A DNA stretch of 45,979 nt from Treponema sp. (GCA_024690865.1 JAILON010000071.1:1-45979); one strand, 5' to 3'; positions 35,975 through 45,534 are shown, counted from the stretch's first letter. Notes: generated by a model not told the origin, from the sequence alone. A program made the numbers and translations.

Positions 35975-38676
35975 CAAAACGAGCTGAAACGTGCAACGAC
36001 TGGGACGTTGACCTGTCTGATTTTGTCTTTTTGAGCAAGACTGTTCAGGGGGCGGGCGACGAAAAGCTACCGGGGCTTGATGTCGAAACCCATTGCCGCA
36101 TAACGGGTTACGTTGCCTCCTCTATCATTTTGCGTATCCCCGAAAAACTCCGCAGAATCCTGTTTGTCAGAAGCTCCCCGCTTGCAGCCGCAGTCCACGA
36201 CATAGGTAAGATAAATCCTGATTTTCAGAAAATGATTTATGAGGCCTGCTCTCCCGGCTCAGACGGCAAGGTCAGTATGGCCTTGTCGCGGCTTTCGGGC
36301 ATCGGGGCAAATTCCGCAAATGCGAAGCGGGCGGGATGTTCCTTCCATGCGAAAGTGACACAGGTTTCGCTTGCGGCTGCCCGGGCGCACTTAAAGAAGT
36401 ATATTGCACTGATAGAAGGAATGCATCATGGGTTCAGGCCGGTGGATTCCATAGCCTATCCTGAAGAACGCTACGGAGGAGACGGCTGGACGCAGGCACG
36501 GCATGCGCTCTTGGAGAAGTTGGAATCCGAATTCAGCACTGGGGCGGCAGACTGGCAGGATGTGCAGAGTTGGGATGAGGCCTGTGTCCTTGGTGGTCTG
36601 GTCATAGTCGCGGACTGGATAGCTTCGGGCGGGTGTTTTGCGGGACTGAAGGATTCGGACATGCTTGGCAGGGACGAAATCGTCACGATGGCGGACAGGG
36701 CCGTCCGTGATGCCGGATTCCACAGGCTTTCCGTGATGCAGGGGCTGTCGTTCAGGGACATATTCGGCTTTGCTCCCCGGGATGTGCAGAAATCGTTCTT
36801 TGATTCGGTGAGCGGTCCCGGCGTGTACGTGCTTGAAGCTCCCATGGGATTGGGAAAGACGGAGGCTGCCTTGTATGCGGCGTACCGGGTTTTGAGCCGG
36901 GGACTTGCGACTGGACTTTACTTCGCGCTGCCGACGCAGCTCACGTCAAACAGGATATACGAGCGCGTCGAGCTTTTCCTGAAAAAAATACTTTCATCCC
37001 AGAATGAAGATGATTCGCTCCGCCTGCTCCATGGAGCTGCCTGGATGGAGCGGACGTTCGGAGAGGACGGCGGCATGGGAAAAAGCTGGTTTGACGCAAA
37101 AAAACGCGGTATCCTCGCCCCGTTTGCGGTGGGGACCGTTGACCAGGCCCTGATGTCCGTGATGGACGTGAAGCATAGTATGGTGCGTTCGTTCGGCCTT
37201 GCGGGGAGAGTCGTCATCCTTGATGAGATTCACAGTTATGATGCCTATACCGGCACAATCCTCAATGCGCTTGTTGAGAGCCTGAGAAAAAGCGCATGCA
37301 CCGTTATCCTGCTCAGTGCGACCCTCACCGCACGGCAGAAGGAAGAAATCCTGCAGCTTCCTGCCGGGCGGGACCTTAATCAGGCCTATCCGCTGGTGAC
37401 GGCACAGGCTTCCGCCGTGGTGGATTCGGAGGACCCCTGCCGGACAGACCGCATAGAAAGCGACCCCCTGCAGGAGACGGCTTGCGAGGCCGGGCGGGGA
37501 AATACGGTTGCCGTCAGCTTTTGTGACGACCGGGGAAAGGCATGTGAGACGGCGCTGGATAAGGCTTTTTCCGGCCAGCAGGTCCTGTGGATTGAAAATA
37601 CGGTGCAGGATGCGCAGGATGTTTTCAAGCTTATCGCCGGAAGATGCGGTACGGACGTAGAATGCGGACTGGTGCACTCCCGTTATGAGAAGGCCTGCAG
37701 GTCAGAGAATGAGGCGTACTGGGTGGGTCTGTATGGCTCTGACGGCAAGGCCCGCCGCAGCGAGAAGGGGAGGATTCTTGTGGGAACGCAGGTCCTGGAG
37801 CAGTCGCTCGACATAGACGCGGACTTCCTGCTGACGGCTGTCTGCCCGACGGATATGCTGCTGCAGCGTATGGGACGCTTGTGGCGGCATGCCTCCAACG
37901 CCTCTGTACGTCCTTCCGGTTCGGAATGTGCCTGTTTGATTATCGCCCCCCGCTTTGAGTCCGTCTGCAATGAAAAGAATGTCTTTGGCGCGAGCGGGGC
38001 CGTCTACAGCGAGTATGTCTTGTGCCGGACCTGCGAGCAGTGGAAAGAGCTCCGCTCAGTCTCTTTGCCGGGCGACATCCGACGGCTGCTGGAGGACACG
38101 TATTCCGACCGCGAGGAAAGCGGCCTGTGGAAATCATACAAAGATGAGATGGAAAAAAAGAAAAAGCTGCTCGAAGGCTTTGCTAGGCTTACCCGGTCAA
38201 AGGAGATTGCGTTTGACAATACGAAAACCGAATCCCAGGTTCAGACACGCTATTCAGAGCTGGAGAGCGTCTCTGTCCTTTTGCTCAGGTCCTTTGAAAA
38301 GGAAGGTGCTGGTCATAGGCTGCGCTTTTGTTCCGGGGAGTCCATACTTATGCCTGGAACAAGCCGTGATATTCCTGAACGGGAACGCATGAGAATCAGC
38401 AAGGTCCTGATGGAGCATTGCGTGAGCGTCGCCGAGAAGAACGCCCCCGAATATGAAAAAAATATTGAAGTGTTCTCGGATTACTTGTATACTGGTCGTG
38501 ATGACGATGAGCATCCGCTGCGATGCGCGATTGTGGGAGACGATTCCATGCTGTATACGATGCAAAAGCTTCCGTGCGGCGGTGAGAACGATGACGGGAG
38601 CAGAAGCCGCTTTTATTACAACCTGCTGCTCGGCTATCAGGTAGGAAGGGAGGGTATTCATGGAAAACAGATATAA
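35962..38676 (+). CDS. cas3: CRISPR-associated helicase-nuclease Cas3 (type I-E)
   Basis: The 904-residue protein is the target-degrading nuclease-helicase recruited by Cascade. The N-terminal HD nuclease has H79-D80 in A-V-H-D-I-G-K and further His/Asp (M-H-H-G-F, V-A-D-W-I-A-S). The SF2 helicase has G-L-G-K299-T (motif I), D421-E-I-H (motif II), L-L-S-A-T-L-T (III) and Q-R-M-G-R-L-W-R-H (VI). The C-terminal accessory domain follows. The N-terminus up to about residue 20 is uncertain, since it overlaps a divergent small gene and no strong ribosome site is present; a later start is possible. It overlaps cse1 by 17 bases. Confidence 0.95.
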   Translation: MLRPSKRAETCNDWDVDLSDFVFLSKTVQGAGDEKLPGLDVETHCRITGYVASSIILRIPEKLRRILFVRSSPLAAAVHDIGKINPDFQKMIYEACSPGSDGKVSMALSRLSGIGANSANAKRAGCSFHAKVTQVSLAAARAHLKKYIALIEGMHHGFRPVDSIAYPEERYGGDGWTQARHALLEKLESEFSTGAADWQDVQSWDEACVLGGLVIVADWIASGGCFAGLKDSDMLGRDEIVTMADRAVRDAGFHRLSVMQGLSFRDIFGFAPRDVQKSFFDSVSGPGVYVLEAPMGLGKTEAALYAAYRVLSRGLATGLYFALPTQLTSNRIYERVELFLKKILSSQNEDDSLRLLHGAAWMERTFGEDGGMGKSWFDAKKRGILAPFAVGTVDQALMSVMDVKHSMVRSFGLAGRVVILDEIHSYDAYTGTILNALVESLRKSACTVILLSATLTARQKEEILQLPAGRDLNQAYPLVTAQASAVVDSEDPCRTDRIESDPLQETACEAGRGNTVAVSFCDDRGKACETALDKAFSGQQVLWIENTVQDAQDVFKLIAGRCGTDVECGLVHSRYEKACRSENEAYWVGLYGSDGKARRSEKGRILVGTQVLEQSLDIDADFLLTAVCPTDMLLQRMGRLWRHASNASVRPSGSECACLIIAPRFESVCNEKNVFGASGAVYSEYVLCRTCEQWKELRSVSLPGDIRRLLEDTYSDREESGLWKSYKDEMEKKKKLLEGFARLTRSKEIAFDNTKTESQVQTRYSELESVSVLLLRSFEKEGAGHRLRFCSGESILMPGTSRDIPERERMRISKVLMEHCVSVAEKNAPEYEKNIEVFSDYLYTGRDDDEHPLRCAIVGDDSMLYTMQKLPCGGENDDGSRSRFYYNLLLGYQVGREGIHGKQI

Positions 38677-40147
38677 CCTGCTCGACGAGCAGTGGATTCC
38701 TGTCGTTGGGGAAGGAAAGGTTGGGCTGAGGCGGATTTTCACGGACGCGGGCCTTACCGCCCTTGGCGGGAATCCCATAGAGAAAATAGCCATGTTCAAG
38801 CTGCTCCTTGCCATAGCCCAAACCGCATGTACGCCGGAGGACGAGGACGGATGGAAGGCCCTTGGCTGTGACGGTATGAGAAAAGCCGTGCTTGACTACC
38901 TTGACAGACACCGGGACTGCTTCTGGCTCTACGGTGAAAGGCCGTTCCTGCAGATGCCGGAGATTCAAAAGGCGAACAAGCAACATTACGGAGCCTTGAA
39001 AATGGAGGTCGCCGTTGGAAATACTACGGTCGTGACGCAGATTCAGTTAGAGACTCCTTTGGACGATGCGGAAAAGGCCTTGCTCCTGATAGTACAGATG
39101 AATTTTGCATTTGGTGGAAAGAAAGTCGATAACTCTATCGTCCTTTCAGATGGATATGAAAAGTCAAAGACCGGGAAGCCTGGGACTTCATTGGGGTTCA
39201 TGGGGTTCCTTCATTCATTTGTTATGCTGCCGACGCTGCTGGAATCAATTTACGTGAATCTCTTCCCGAAAGAAAGTATTTTAGGGTTTGGCGGGATGTT
39301 TCCTGCCGGAGTTGGTACAGCTCCATGGAAAAAAATGCCAGCAGGGGAAAAAGATAGCGTTGCGGACATGTATAAGAAGTCCTATATGAGCCGGTTGATT
39401 TCCCTGAACCGTTTCTTATATCTTTCAGAGGATGGAGCGCATTACTCTGAGGGCCTGCAATTACCGGATTATGCAGAATCTTATTGTGACGCATCTATAG
39501 CCGTTGATTTTTACGCAAAACCAAAACCGAAGGTTATATGGACTAATCCGGAACGAAGACCCTGGAGGCAGCTGACTGCTTTGCTTGCTTTCCTGGACGG
39601 AAAAAACTCTTCATCCTTTATATGCTATCAGCTGAAAGCCGTGTTTTCGTCAGCCAGGTTAAACGCATACCCATCTTTTATAATCTGGTCGGCAGGAGTG
39701 AAGGTCAGCAGCAATGCCGGAGAACAATATCTGACAGGTACTGATGATTTTGTTGAGTCCGAAATCCAATTTCAGGATTATTTCCGCTGTGATTCGCAAA
39801 ATTTCTATGAGTCACTTGAATCTGCTATGGCGGAATTGGAAAGAATGAATAAGGTTTTATATGCTTGCGTCAGCTCATATTATAAGAATTTGAAGGTTGA
39901 CGGAAAAAGCTTTGCCTCCAATGCAACCAGCGTGTTCTGGCAGCTCTGCGAGCATGAATTCCAACATGTGGTCGATATATGCTCCGGTCCGGATGCGCAG
40001 GAAGGACTTCAGCCGCTGTACCGGAAGTTCTGGTCTTTTGTCAACCGGATTTATGACGAGAGCTGTTCCAGGGATACCGCAAGGCAGATGGAGGCATGGG
40101 CAAAGAACAGGCCGGGGATAAAAAACGTGAACAAGGAGGAGAGATAG
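38660..40147 (+). CDS. cse1: Cascade large subunit Cse1/Cas8e
   Basis: The 495-residue protein matches the CasA/Cse1 pattern: N-L-L-D-E-Q-W-I-P-V near residue 5, W-L-Y-G-E-R-P-F-L-Q near 92 and an N-terminal core with the long loop, then a C-terminal four-helix bundle. It recognises the PAM and recruits Cas3. The middle part (about 39000-39900) has lower GC than the flanking cas genes. Confidence 0.92.
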   Translation: MENRYNLLDEQWIPVVGEGKVGLRRIFTDAGLTALGGNPIEKIAMFKLLLAIAQTACTPEDEDGWKALGCDGMRKAVLDYLDRHRDCFWLYGERPFLQMPEIQKANKQHYGALKMEVAVGNTTVVTQIQLETPLDDAEKALLLIVQMNFAFGGKKVDNSIVLSDGYEKSKTGKPGTSLGFMGFLHSFVMLPTLLESIYVNLFPKESILGFGGMFPAGVGTAPWKKMPAGEKDSVADMYKKSYMSRLISLNRFLYLSEDGAHYSEGLQLPDYAESYCDASIAVDFYAKPKPKVIWTNPERRPWRQLTALLAFLDGKNSSSFICYQLKAVFSSARLNAYPSFIIWSAGVKVSSNAGEQYLTGTDDFVESEIQFQDYFRCDSQNFYESLESAMAELERMNKVLYACVSSYYKNLKVDGKSFASNATSVFWQLCEHEFQHVVDICSGPDAQEGLQPLYRKFWSFVNRIYDESCSRDTARQMEAWAKNRPGIKNVNKEER

Positions 40148-40663
40148 ATGGAATCTGAGCAGAAGGAAACGCTCGCGAAACGCGTATTTGCGAGGCTTAA
40201 AAACGACTCCGCTTTCCGGGCTGCCCTTAAGCGGGCGGACAATCCCGCTACGGAATACCAGTGCTGGGAATACCTGGCGGATTACGGTGTTCATCTGGAC
40301 AGAAACTGGGAACGGCTTCCTTACGCAACAGTTCTTGCCGCCATTGCAAAGAGCGGGCGTGAAAGCGACGGATCTCTTGGACTGGGAGCGGCTTTGTGTG
40401 CGGCATATGAGTGGAAAAGGGAAAGTGATCCTGCCCGCTCAAAGCTCCGACGGATTCTTGCCTGTTCTGACGTGCCGGAGCTTTGCTCGGTTTTGCGGCC
40501 TGTCCTGCAGTTCATCGCCGGTAAGAACGTTGCTGTCAGCTATCAGTCCCTGCTGGATGACCTGCGCTATTTTGGTGACGGGGAGAGAGTCAAGTCAAAG
40601 TGGGCGCAGCAGTTTTACGGAACTTCAACCGATGCGGTAAATGCGGAGGAGGAAAATGCATGA
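40148..40663 (+). CDS. cse2: Cascade small subunit Cse2/Cas11e
   Basis: The 171-residue helical, basic protein follows cse1 immediately. The pattern (F-A-R-L; A-D-Y-G; G-L-G-A-A-L; L-R-R-I-L-A-C; L-L-D-D-L-R-Y-F-G) fits Cse2, which lines the belly of Cascade and holds the displaced strand. The stop overlaps cas6e (ATGA). Confidence 0.88.
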   Translation: MESEQKETLAKRVFARLKNDSAFRAALKRADNPATEYQCWEYLADYGVHLDRNWERLPYATVLAAIAKSGRESDGSLGLGAALCAAYEWKRESDPARSKLRRILACSDVPELCSVLRPVLQFIAGKNVAVSYQSLLDDLRYFGDGERVKSKWAQQFYGTSTDAVNAEEENA

Positions 40664-41274
40664 AAGCGACCCTTTTGCGAATCTCAAGAAAGCAGTACAT
40701 GGAGCTGCGCAGGCAGAACAAGGACTTCTTCGATGCCTATTCGCTTCATAAAAAGATATACGACCTGTTCCCAAAGAAAGAAGGCGTGACCCGGGACTTC
40801 CTGTACCGCGTTCTGGATGCGGACGCGGAGGAGAAGCGAATCCTGATTTTTTCCGAGGATGCCCCGCAGTCCTGTGACTTTGCCGAAATGGAGGTCCGGG
40901 ATATACCTGAGGCCTTTCTTGAAGCTGACTATTACGGCTTTGACGTGCAGATAAACCCCGTTAAGCGCTCGAAGGAAACGGGGAAGATTGTACCCGTAAA
41001 GGGGAGGGATGCCCTTGCGGAATGGTTTACGGCAAAGGCTCCGTCTTACGGCTTTGAGGTGATTCCGGGGTCTCTTGCCGTAGGCGATACGAACATCGTG
41101 CAGTTCAACAAGGACGGAAAGCCGGTCACGCTTGCAAAGGCTGTCTTTACCGGAAGGATGAAGGTGACCGACCGGGAGCAGTTCAAAAAGTCCGTGAACG
41201 AGGGAATAGGCAAGGGAAAGGCGTTCGGCTTTGGCCTCCTGCAGGTCATGCCTCTTCAGAACGGGCTTATATGA
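40660..41274 (+). CDS. cas6e: CRISPR RNA endonuclease Cas6e
   Basis: The 204-residue protein cuts the repeat hairpin in pre-crRNA. It has the tandem-ferredoxin layout, D-A-Y-S-L-H30-K-K (candidate catalytic His in the Y-x-L-H motif) and the C-terminal glycine-rich loop G-K-G-K-A-F-G-F-G-L-L. ATG 40660 (4-base overlap with cse2) is chosen for M-K-A-T-L-L-R-I-S. Its place before cas7 differs from the E. coli order, where it follows cas5. Confidence 0.92.
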   Translation: MKATLLRISRKQYMELRRQNKDFFDAYSLHKKIYDLFPKKEGVTRDFLYRVLDADAEEKRILIFSEDAPQSCDFAEMEVRDIPEAFLEADYYGFDVQINPVKRSKETGKIVPVKGRDALAEWFTAKAPSYGFEVIPGSLAVGDTNIVQFNKDGKPVTLAKAVFTGRMKVTDREQFKKSVNEGIGKGKAFGFGLLQVMPLQNGLI

Positions 41275-41313
41275 TGCTAATAAACGAGAAAATTTTTTGT
41301 AGGAGATAGAATT

Positions 41314-42489
41314 ATGAAAGAGAAGAACAAGTACACAAATAAGAGAATCGAATTCCACATCTTGCAGTCATTTCCGGTGACCTGCCTGAACCGCGACGAT
41401 GTCGGCGTACCAAAGACTGCCGTTGTCGGCGGCGTGACCCGTGCCCGCGTCTCAAGCCAGTGCTGGAAGAGGGCGGTGCGGATGGCGATGCAGGATGTCG
41501 GGGGCGTGCAGCTTGCCAAACGAACAAAGCTCATTGGGAACCTGATAGGAGATGCCTGCAAGAAACTTGGCGCGGATGATATATCTGCGAGAAAGTGCGG
41601 GCTTTCCGTAGAATCCATTTTCAGCAAGGAAGCACGGAAGAAGTTTGAGTCTGCACAGAAAAATGGAGAATTCTTGTTTGATGAGTCAGATGCTCCTTCT
41701 TCCGATGATTCTGAGGACTCAAAATCCGACACCCTGATTTTTATGGGGCAGAAAGAGATAGAAGCTTTGGCCCATAAATTTGAGGAGAACGCTTTTGATT
41801 ATGAAAAGGTCTTTCCTCTTTCTGAGAAAAAACCAGAGAAAATTCTGGAAAAGCTGATAGGAAAAGCACAGTTTGCGCTCACTGATGAGCTTGACGGCTT
41901 GGACATCGCTCTGTTCGGCCGCATGATTGCACAGGCTCCTACCTTGGACGTTGAGGCCGCCGCTTCGTTCAGCCATGCCATCTCTACCCACAAAGTGACC
42001 AACCAGATTGAGTTTTTCACGGCCCTCGATGATTTTTCAGAGGCCCAGGGATCAGCCCACATGGGAACGCTTGAGTTTAACGCCGCGACTTATTACCGCT
42101 ACATCACCCTTGATTTGGGACAGCTGTATGAGACAATGGGGAACAATGATGAGTTTTTTCCCCAGGCAATAGAAGCCTTTATCAAGGCCCTCTTCATTGC
42201 CGTTCCCAGTGCCAGGCAGACCTCTCAGGCAGGATTCTGCACCTGGGATTATGCCAAAGTGCTCGTCAGAGAGGGGCAAGGGGTGCAGCTTTCTTTTGAG
42301 ACTCCGGTAAAGGCCCGGGACGGCGGTTACCTGCAGCCCAGCATTGAGGAAGTGAAGAATCAGCTTGCTAAAAAAGAAAAACTTTCCGGCAGCCTGTTCG
42401 GGAAAATCAAAGAATTTGAGTTTGGTATCAACGAGGATTTCAGCATTGACCATCTGATTGAAGGCGTAAAAAGCGCGGTGAAGGCCTAG
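41314..42489 (+). CDS. cas7: Cascade backbone Cas7e (Cse4/CasC)
   Basis: The 391-residue protein has F-H-I-L-Q-S-F-P-V-T-C-L-N-R-D-D near residue 11, G-V-T-R-A-R-V-S-S-Q-C-W-K-R (the RNA-binding signature) near 42, and the G-T-L-E-F-N-A-A-T-Y block near 250. It forms the filament along the crRNA. It is longer than many Cas7e proteins because of a charged D/S/E insert (about 110-145). A 39-base gap with TAGGAG precedes it. Confidence 0.93.
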   Translation: MKEKNKYTNKRIEFHILQSFPVTCLNRDDVGVPKTAVVGGVTRARVSSQCWKRAVRMAMQDVGGVQLAKRTKLIGNLIGDACKKLGADDISARKCGLSVESIFSKEARKKFESAQKNGEFLFDESDAPSSDDSEDSKSDTLIFMGQKEIEALAHKFEENAFDYEKVFPLSEKKPEKILEKLIGKAQFALTDELDGLDIALFGRMIAQAPTLDVEAAASFSHAISTHKVTNQIEFFTALDDFSEAQGSAHMGTLEFNAATYYRYITLDLGQLYETMGNNDEFFPQAIEAFIKALFIAVPSARQTSQAGFCTWDYAKVLVREGQGVQLSFETPVKARDGGYLQPSIEEVKNQLAKKEKLSGSLFGKIKEFEFGINEDFSIDHLIEGVKSAVKA

Positions 42490-42492
42490 CGG

Positions 42493-43218
42493 ATGGAAAC
42501 CAAGTTCTTGCTCCTGTGGTTGGAGGCTCCCCTTCAGTCATGGGGTTTTGATTCAAAATTCGGACGGCGCGACACACTGGGTTTTCCGACAAAATCCGGA
42601 GTGCTCGGACTTCTTCTGTGCGCGCTCGGTGCCGGTGGCGAGCAGAGGGAGCTTTTGGCGCGTTTTGCGGGCTTGCGGCAGACAGTGATTTCATTCCGCG
42701 ACAAGGACAGGGCCCGGCCTCTTGTCCTGCACGACTTTCAGATGATTGGCGCGGGGTATGATGACAAGGACAAGTGGGAGAAGCATCATATTCCCAAAAC
42801 CTCCGAAGGAAAAGCCGCTGTCGGCGGAGGCACGAAGATGACTCACCGCTACTACCTGCAGGATGCCGTCTTTGCCGTCATCCTTGAGATTCCCGCCGAT
42901 ATTGCGGATGCGTGTGCCGGAGCACTGAAAAATCCCGTGTGGCCCCTTTTCCTTGGCCGGAGGTGCTGTGTGCCAAGCGACTTTGTATATCAGGGAACTT
43001 TCGGGACGGAATCCGATGCGGAAGCGGCCGCGATGCAGAAGGCCCTGTCCCATGAGTCACGGAAGCTTCTTGCGGATTTCCGCGTGGTTGACGGCGAGTC
43101 TGAGGACGGGGATGCCTTCACGCTCAACGATGTGCCCGTTCAGTTTGGCAGGGTCAAGAAATATCAGGACAGGCGCGTCACGAAAATTCTGCTGAACATG
43201 CCGGATGGTGAACCGTAA
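42493..43218 (+). CDS. cas5: Cascade subunit Cas5e (CasD)
   Basis: The 241-residue protein opens F-L-L-L-W-L-E-A-P-L-Q-S-W-G, with F-G-R-R-D-T then P-T-K-S-G-V-L-G-L-L, the Cas5 RAMP signature. It caps the 5' handle of the crRNA. A Y-Y-L-Q-D-A-V-F motif near 119 is also typical. It shares one base with cas1 (TAATG). Confidence 0.93.
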   Translation: METKFLLLWLEAPLQSWGFDSKFGRRDTLGFPTKSGVLGLLLCALGAGGEQRELLARFAGLRQTVISFRDKDRARPLVLHDFQMIGAGYDDKDKWEKHHIPKTSEGKAAVGGGTKMTHRYYLQDAVFAVILEIPADIADACAGALKNPVWPLFLGRRCCVPSDFVYQGTFGTESDAEAAAMQKALSHESRKLLADFRVVDGESEDGDAFTLNDVPVQFGRVKKYQDRRVTKILLNMPDGEP

Positions 43219-44078
43219 TGGCAGGGGAGTCGCACGGAAGGCTTCTGATACAGGTCACGCATGATACGCTTCCTCAGATAAAGGACAGGTATCCGTTCCT
43301 GTATCTTGAGCGTGGCAGGCTCGAGATTGATGATTCGAGCGTGAAATGGATTGACAGCGAGGGGCATGTTGTCCGGCTTCCTGTTGCGACAATCGCTACC
43401 GTGCTGCTTGGGCCGGGAACGAGTCTCACCCATGAGGCCGTGAAAGTCATGGCGGCCGCGAACTGCACGATCTGCTGGGTCGGTGAGGATTCCCTGCTTT
43501 TTTATGCGGTGGGGAAAACTCCTACTGCCAATACCCGCAATTATCGGAGACAAATGAAGATTGCCGCCGATTCCAAAAAGTCTCTTGAAGTTGCCCGGCG
43601 GATGTATGCCCGCCGTTTCCCTGAAGCAGAGCTTGCCGGAAAAAAGCTGAAGGAAATGATGGGGATGGAAGGCTATCGCGTCAGGCAACTGTATGAGGCA
43701 AAGGCCGTGCAGTACGGCGTGGGATGGAAAGGACGGAGCTATGTTCCCGGCAAGATGGAGCTGAGCGATTTGACGAATCAGATCCTGACAGCCTACAATG
43801 CCGCGTTGTATGCGATTATCACTTCATGCGTGTATGCGATGGGTTATTCTCCGCATATAGGGTTCATTCATTCTGGAAGTCCGCTCCCGTTTGTGTATGA
43901 CCTTGCGGATTTGTACAAAGAGGAGCTGTGCATTGATTTGGCTTTCAAGATGACCTTTGAGATGGCTGGCGTTTACAACAAGTATCAGGTAATGACAGAA
44001 TTCCGGGATCGGGTCATCAACACAAGGCTCCTTGAAAAAATCAATCCGGACATCGAGGAGATGCTGGGGAAAGACTGA
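43218..44078 (+). CDS. cas1: CRISPR adaptation integrase Cas1 (I-E)
   Basis: The 286-residue product has the metal-binding residues E151 (M-E-G-Y), H218 (F-I-H-S-G-S) and D231 (D-L-A-D-L-Y-K). Their spacing (67 and 13 residues) equals that of the E. coli enzyme (E141, H208, D221). With Cas2 it inserts new spacers at the leader end. No disabling change is visible. Confidence 0.95.
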   Translation: MAGESHGRLLIQVTHDTLPQIKDRYPFLYLERGRLEIDDSSVKWIDSEGHVVRLPVATIATVLLGPGTSLTHEAVKVMAAANCTICWVGEDSLLFYAVGKTPTANTRNYRRQMKIAADSKKSLEVARRMYARRFPEAELAGKKLKEMMGMEGYRVRQLYEAKAVQYGVGWKGRSYVPGKMELSDLTNQILTAYNAALYAIITSCVYAMGYSPHIGFIHSGSPLPFVYDLADLYKEELCIDLAFKMTFEMAGVYNKYQVMTEFRDRVINTRLLEKINPDIEEMLGKD

Positions 44079-44374
44079 TGGTCGTGGTGATTGCGAATGA
44101 TTTGCCCCCTGCCGTACGGGGGCGGATGAAGCTCTGGTTCGTTGAGCCGAGGACAAATATTTTTGTCTCAGGCATAAAGGACTCCGTTGCGGATGACGTG
44201 ATAGACTATTTGATGAAATCCTGTCCCCCTTCATCCGGCCTGCTTGTGTTCCAACGGATTAACAAGGCTCCGGGATATAAGATATGGGGAAGCGGGGATC
44301 CTGATAAAGAAATCGGTGAGATTTCTGGCCTCCAGCTTATCATAGAAAAAACTATGGCGATTGCCAGCTCTTGA
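44078..44374 (+). CDS. cas2: CRISPR adaptation protein Cas2 (I-E)
   Basis: The 98-residue protein starts M-V-V-V-I-A-N-D-L-P and has V-R-G-R-M-K-L-W-F-V-E, the Cas2e (CT1978-type) signature. It forms the dimer core of the Cas1-Cas2 complex. It overlaps cas1 by one base and is the last gene before the leader and array. Confidence 0.93.
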   Translation: MVVVIANDLPPAVRGRMKLWFVEPRTNIFVSGIKDSVADDVIDYLMKSCPPSSGLLVFQRINKAPGYKIWGSGDPDKEIGEISGLQLIIEKTMAIASS

Positions 44375-44492
44375 CCATATCATTCTTTATAAGGTAGGAT
44401 ACGGCATCTAAAAAACTATTTGCTTTTCAAAAGTGATAGGGTGATACGCTATATATGGTGTATTATAACGACTCTATACACGATATCTTGGT
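44375..44492 (+). promoter_or_regulatory. CRISPR leader
   Basis: This AT-rich, non-coding 118-base stretch lies between cas2 and the first repeat. The most perfect repeats are at this end and the degenerate ones at the other, which marks it as the leader. TATATA and TATTAT stretches at 44450-44466 may include the array promoter; I cannot fix a -35 box. Confidence 0.75.
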
Positions 44493-45374
44493 GTTTTCTC
44501 CACGCACGTGGAGGTGTTTCCTGTTTACTGTAAAGGCGATAAACTGGAAAACAGTTTTCTCCACGCACGTGGAGGTGTTTCCAGGCGTGTTTCGTCGTTG
44601 CTGACGCACCGGTAGTTTTCTCCACGCACGTGGAGGTGTTTCCCGCGCTAGCTTCTCCGACATAACGGACGAGGAGTTTTCTCCACGCACGTGGAGGTGT
44701 TTCTACTTTAAGCCTAGTCTAAGCCCTCTAGTCTAAGTTTTCTCCACGCACGTGGAGGTGTTTCCTAGTCTAAGCCCTAGGCAAGTCTGCCTTGTAAGTT
44801 TTCTCCACGCACGTGGAGGTGTTTCTCATGGTGTATAGTAGTAATCATGGAAAGCACAGTTTTCTCCACGCACGTGGAGGTGTTTCTACCCTTGAACACA
44901 ATCAGCGGGTCAAGGTCGTGTTTTCTCCACGCACGTGGAGGTGTTTCTCACGTCCTCCAGCTCAAGTCCCGCTGTCAGCGGTTTTCTCCACGAACGTGGA
45001 GGTGTTTCCGGACGTTCCTTTGATGAAATCGAGGGGATGGAGTTTTCTCCACGCACGTGGAGGTGTTTCTCAACCTGTACCATCTGGGTGTTGATACAGG
45101 CTGTTTTCTCCACGCACGTGGAGGTGTTTCCGTGATTGCGAGCGGTACTACGATGGGCCGATGGTTTTCTCCACGCACGTGGAGGTGTTTCTCTTCATCC
45201 TTTGCCTCGTACTTGGTAATTTCAGTTTTCTCCACGTCCGTGGAGGTGTTTCCAACATGCCGCCGTACTTGGCGGTGAACCTATAGTTTTCTCCACGCCT
45301 GTGGATGTGTTTCCTGAGTTATCTGGTAATCGATGGCGACCTGCGGGGTTTCTCCACGCAAGTGGAGGTGTTTC
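44493..45374 (+). CRISPR. Type I-E CRISPR array, 15 repeats and 14 spacers
   Basis: Repeats of 28 bases start with GTTTTCTCCACGC and end with GTGGAGGTGTTTC; CTCCACG...CGTGGAG forms the hairpin cut by Cas6e. They begin at 44493 and recur every 61 bases to 45347, with every spacer 33 bases by this cut. Changes pile up at the right end (repeat 9 has one, repeats 13-15 several), so the left end is newest. The base after each repeat is always C or T, so the functional repeat is better seen as 29 bases with a PAM-derived last base and 32-base spacers. No spacer matches this window over its full length by eye. Confidence 0.98.
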
Positions 45375-45534
45375 CCGTTCATCCCTACGAGAAAGGAATC
45401 AGGAGTGAACGCTGGTGGTTGTAAACCCCGTGTTCTCATTCGCAATCATGGGGGGAACGTCCTCATGCTGCATTATGGCGTACGGCGGGCGGCGAGAAAC
45501 GCCGGGGGACCGTCCGCTCCGGGCGGCATTTGGC
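45375..45534. other. Array-flanking non-coding stretch
   Basis: After the last repeat there is no further repeat-like unit. A GC-rich CCGTCCGCTCCGGGCGG stem lies near 45509-45526. No gene is seen. Confidence 0.4.

Noticed and set aside
35962-36030. Clear cas operon promoter before cas3
   Set aside because: No acceptable -35/-10 pair was found in front of ATG 35962; the start itself is uncertain.
44948-44980. Spacer 8 as a self-targeting spacer against the prophage
   Set aside because: Only about 13 bases match the prophage (near 2867), far less than a protospacer; no full-length match of any spacer was found by eye.
44463-45278. Several short ORFs on both strands across the CRISPR array
   Set aside because: They are repeat-driven open frames with the same peptide recurring every 61 bases; the array explains them.
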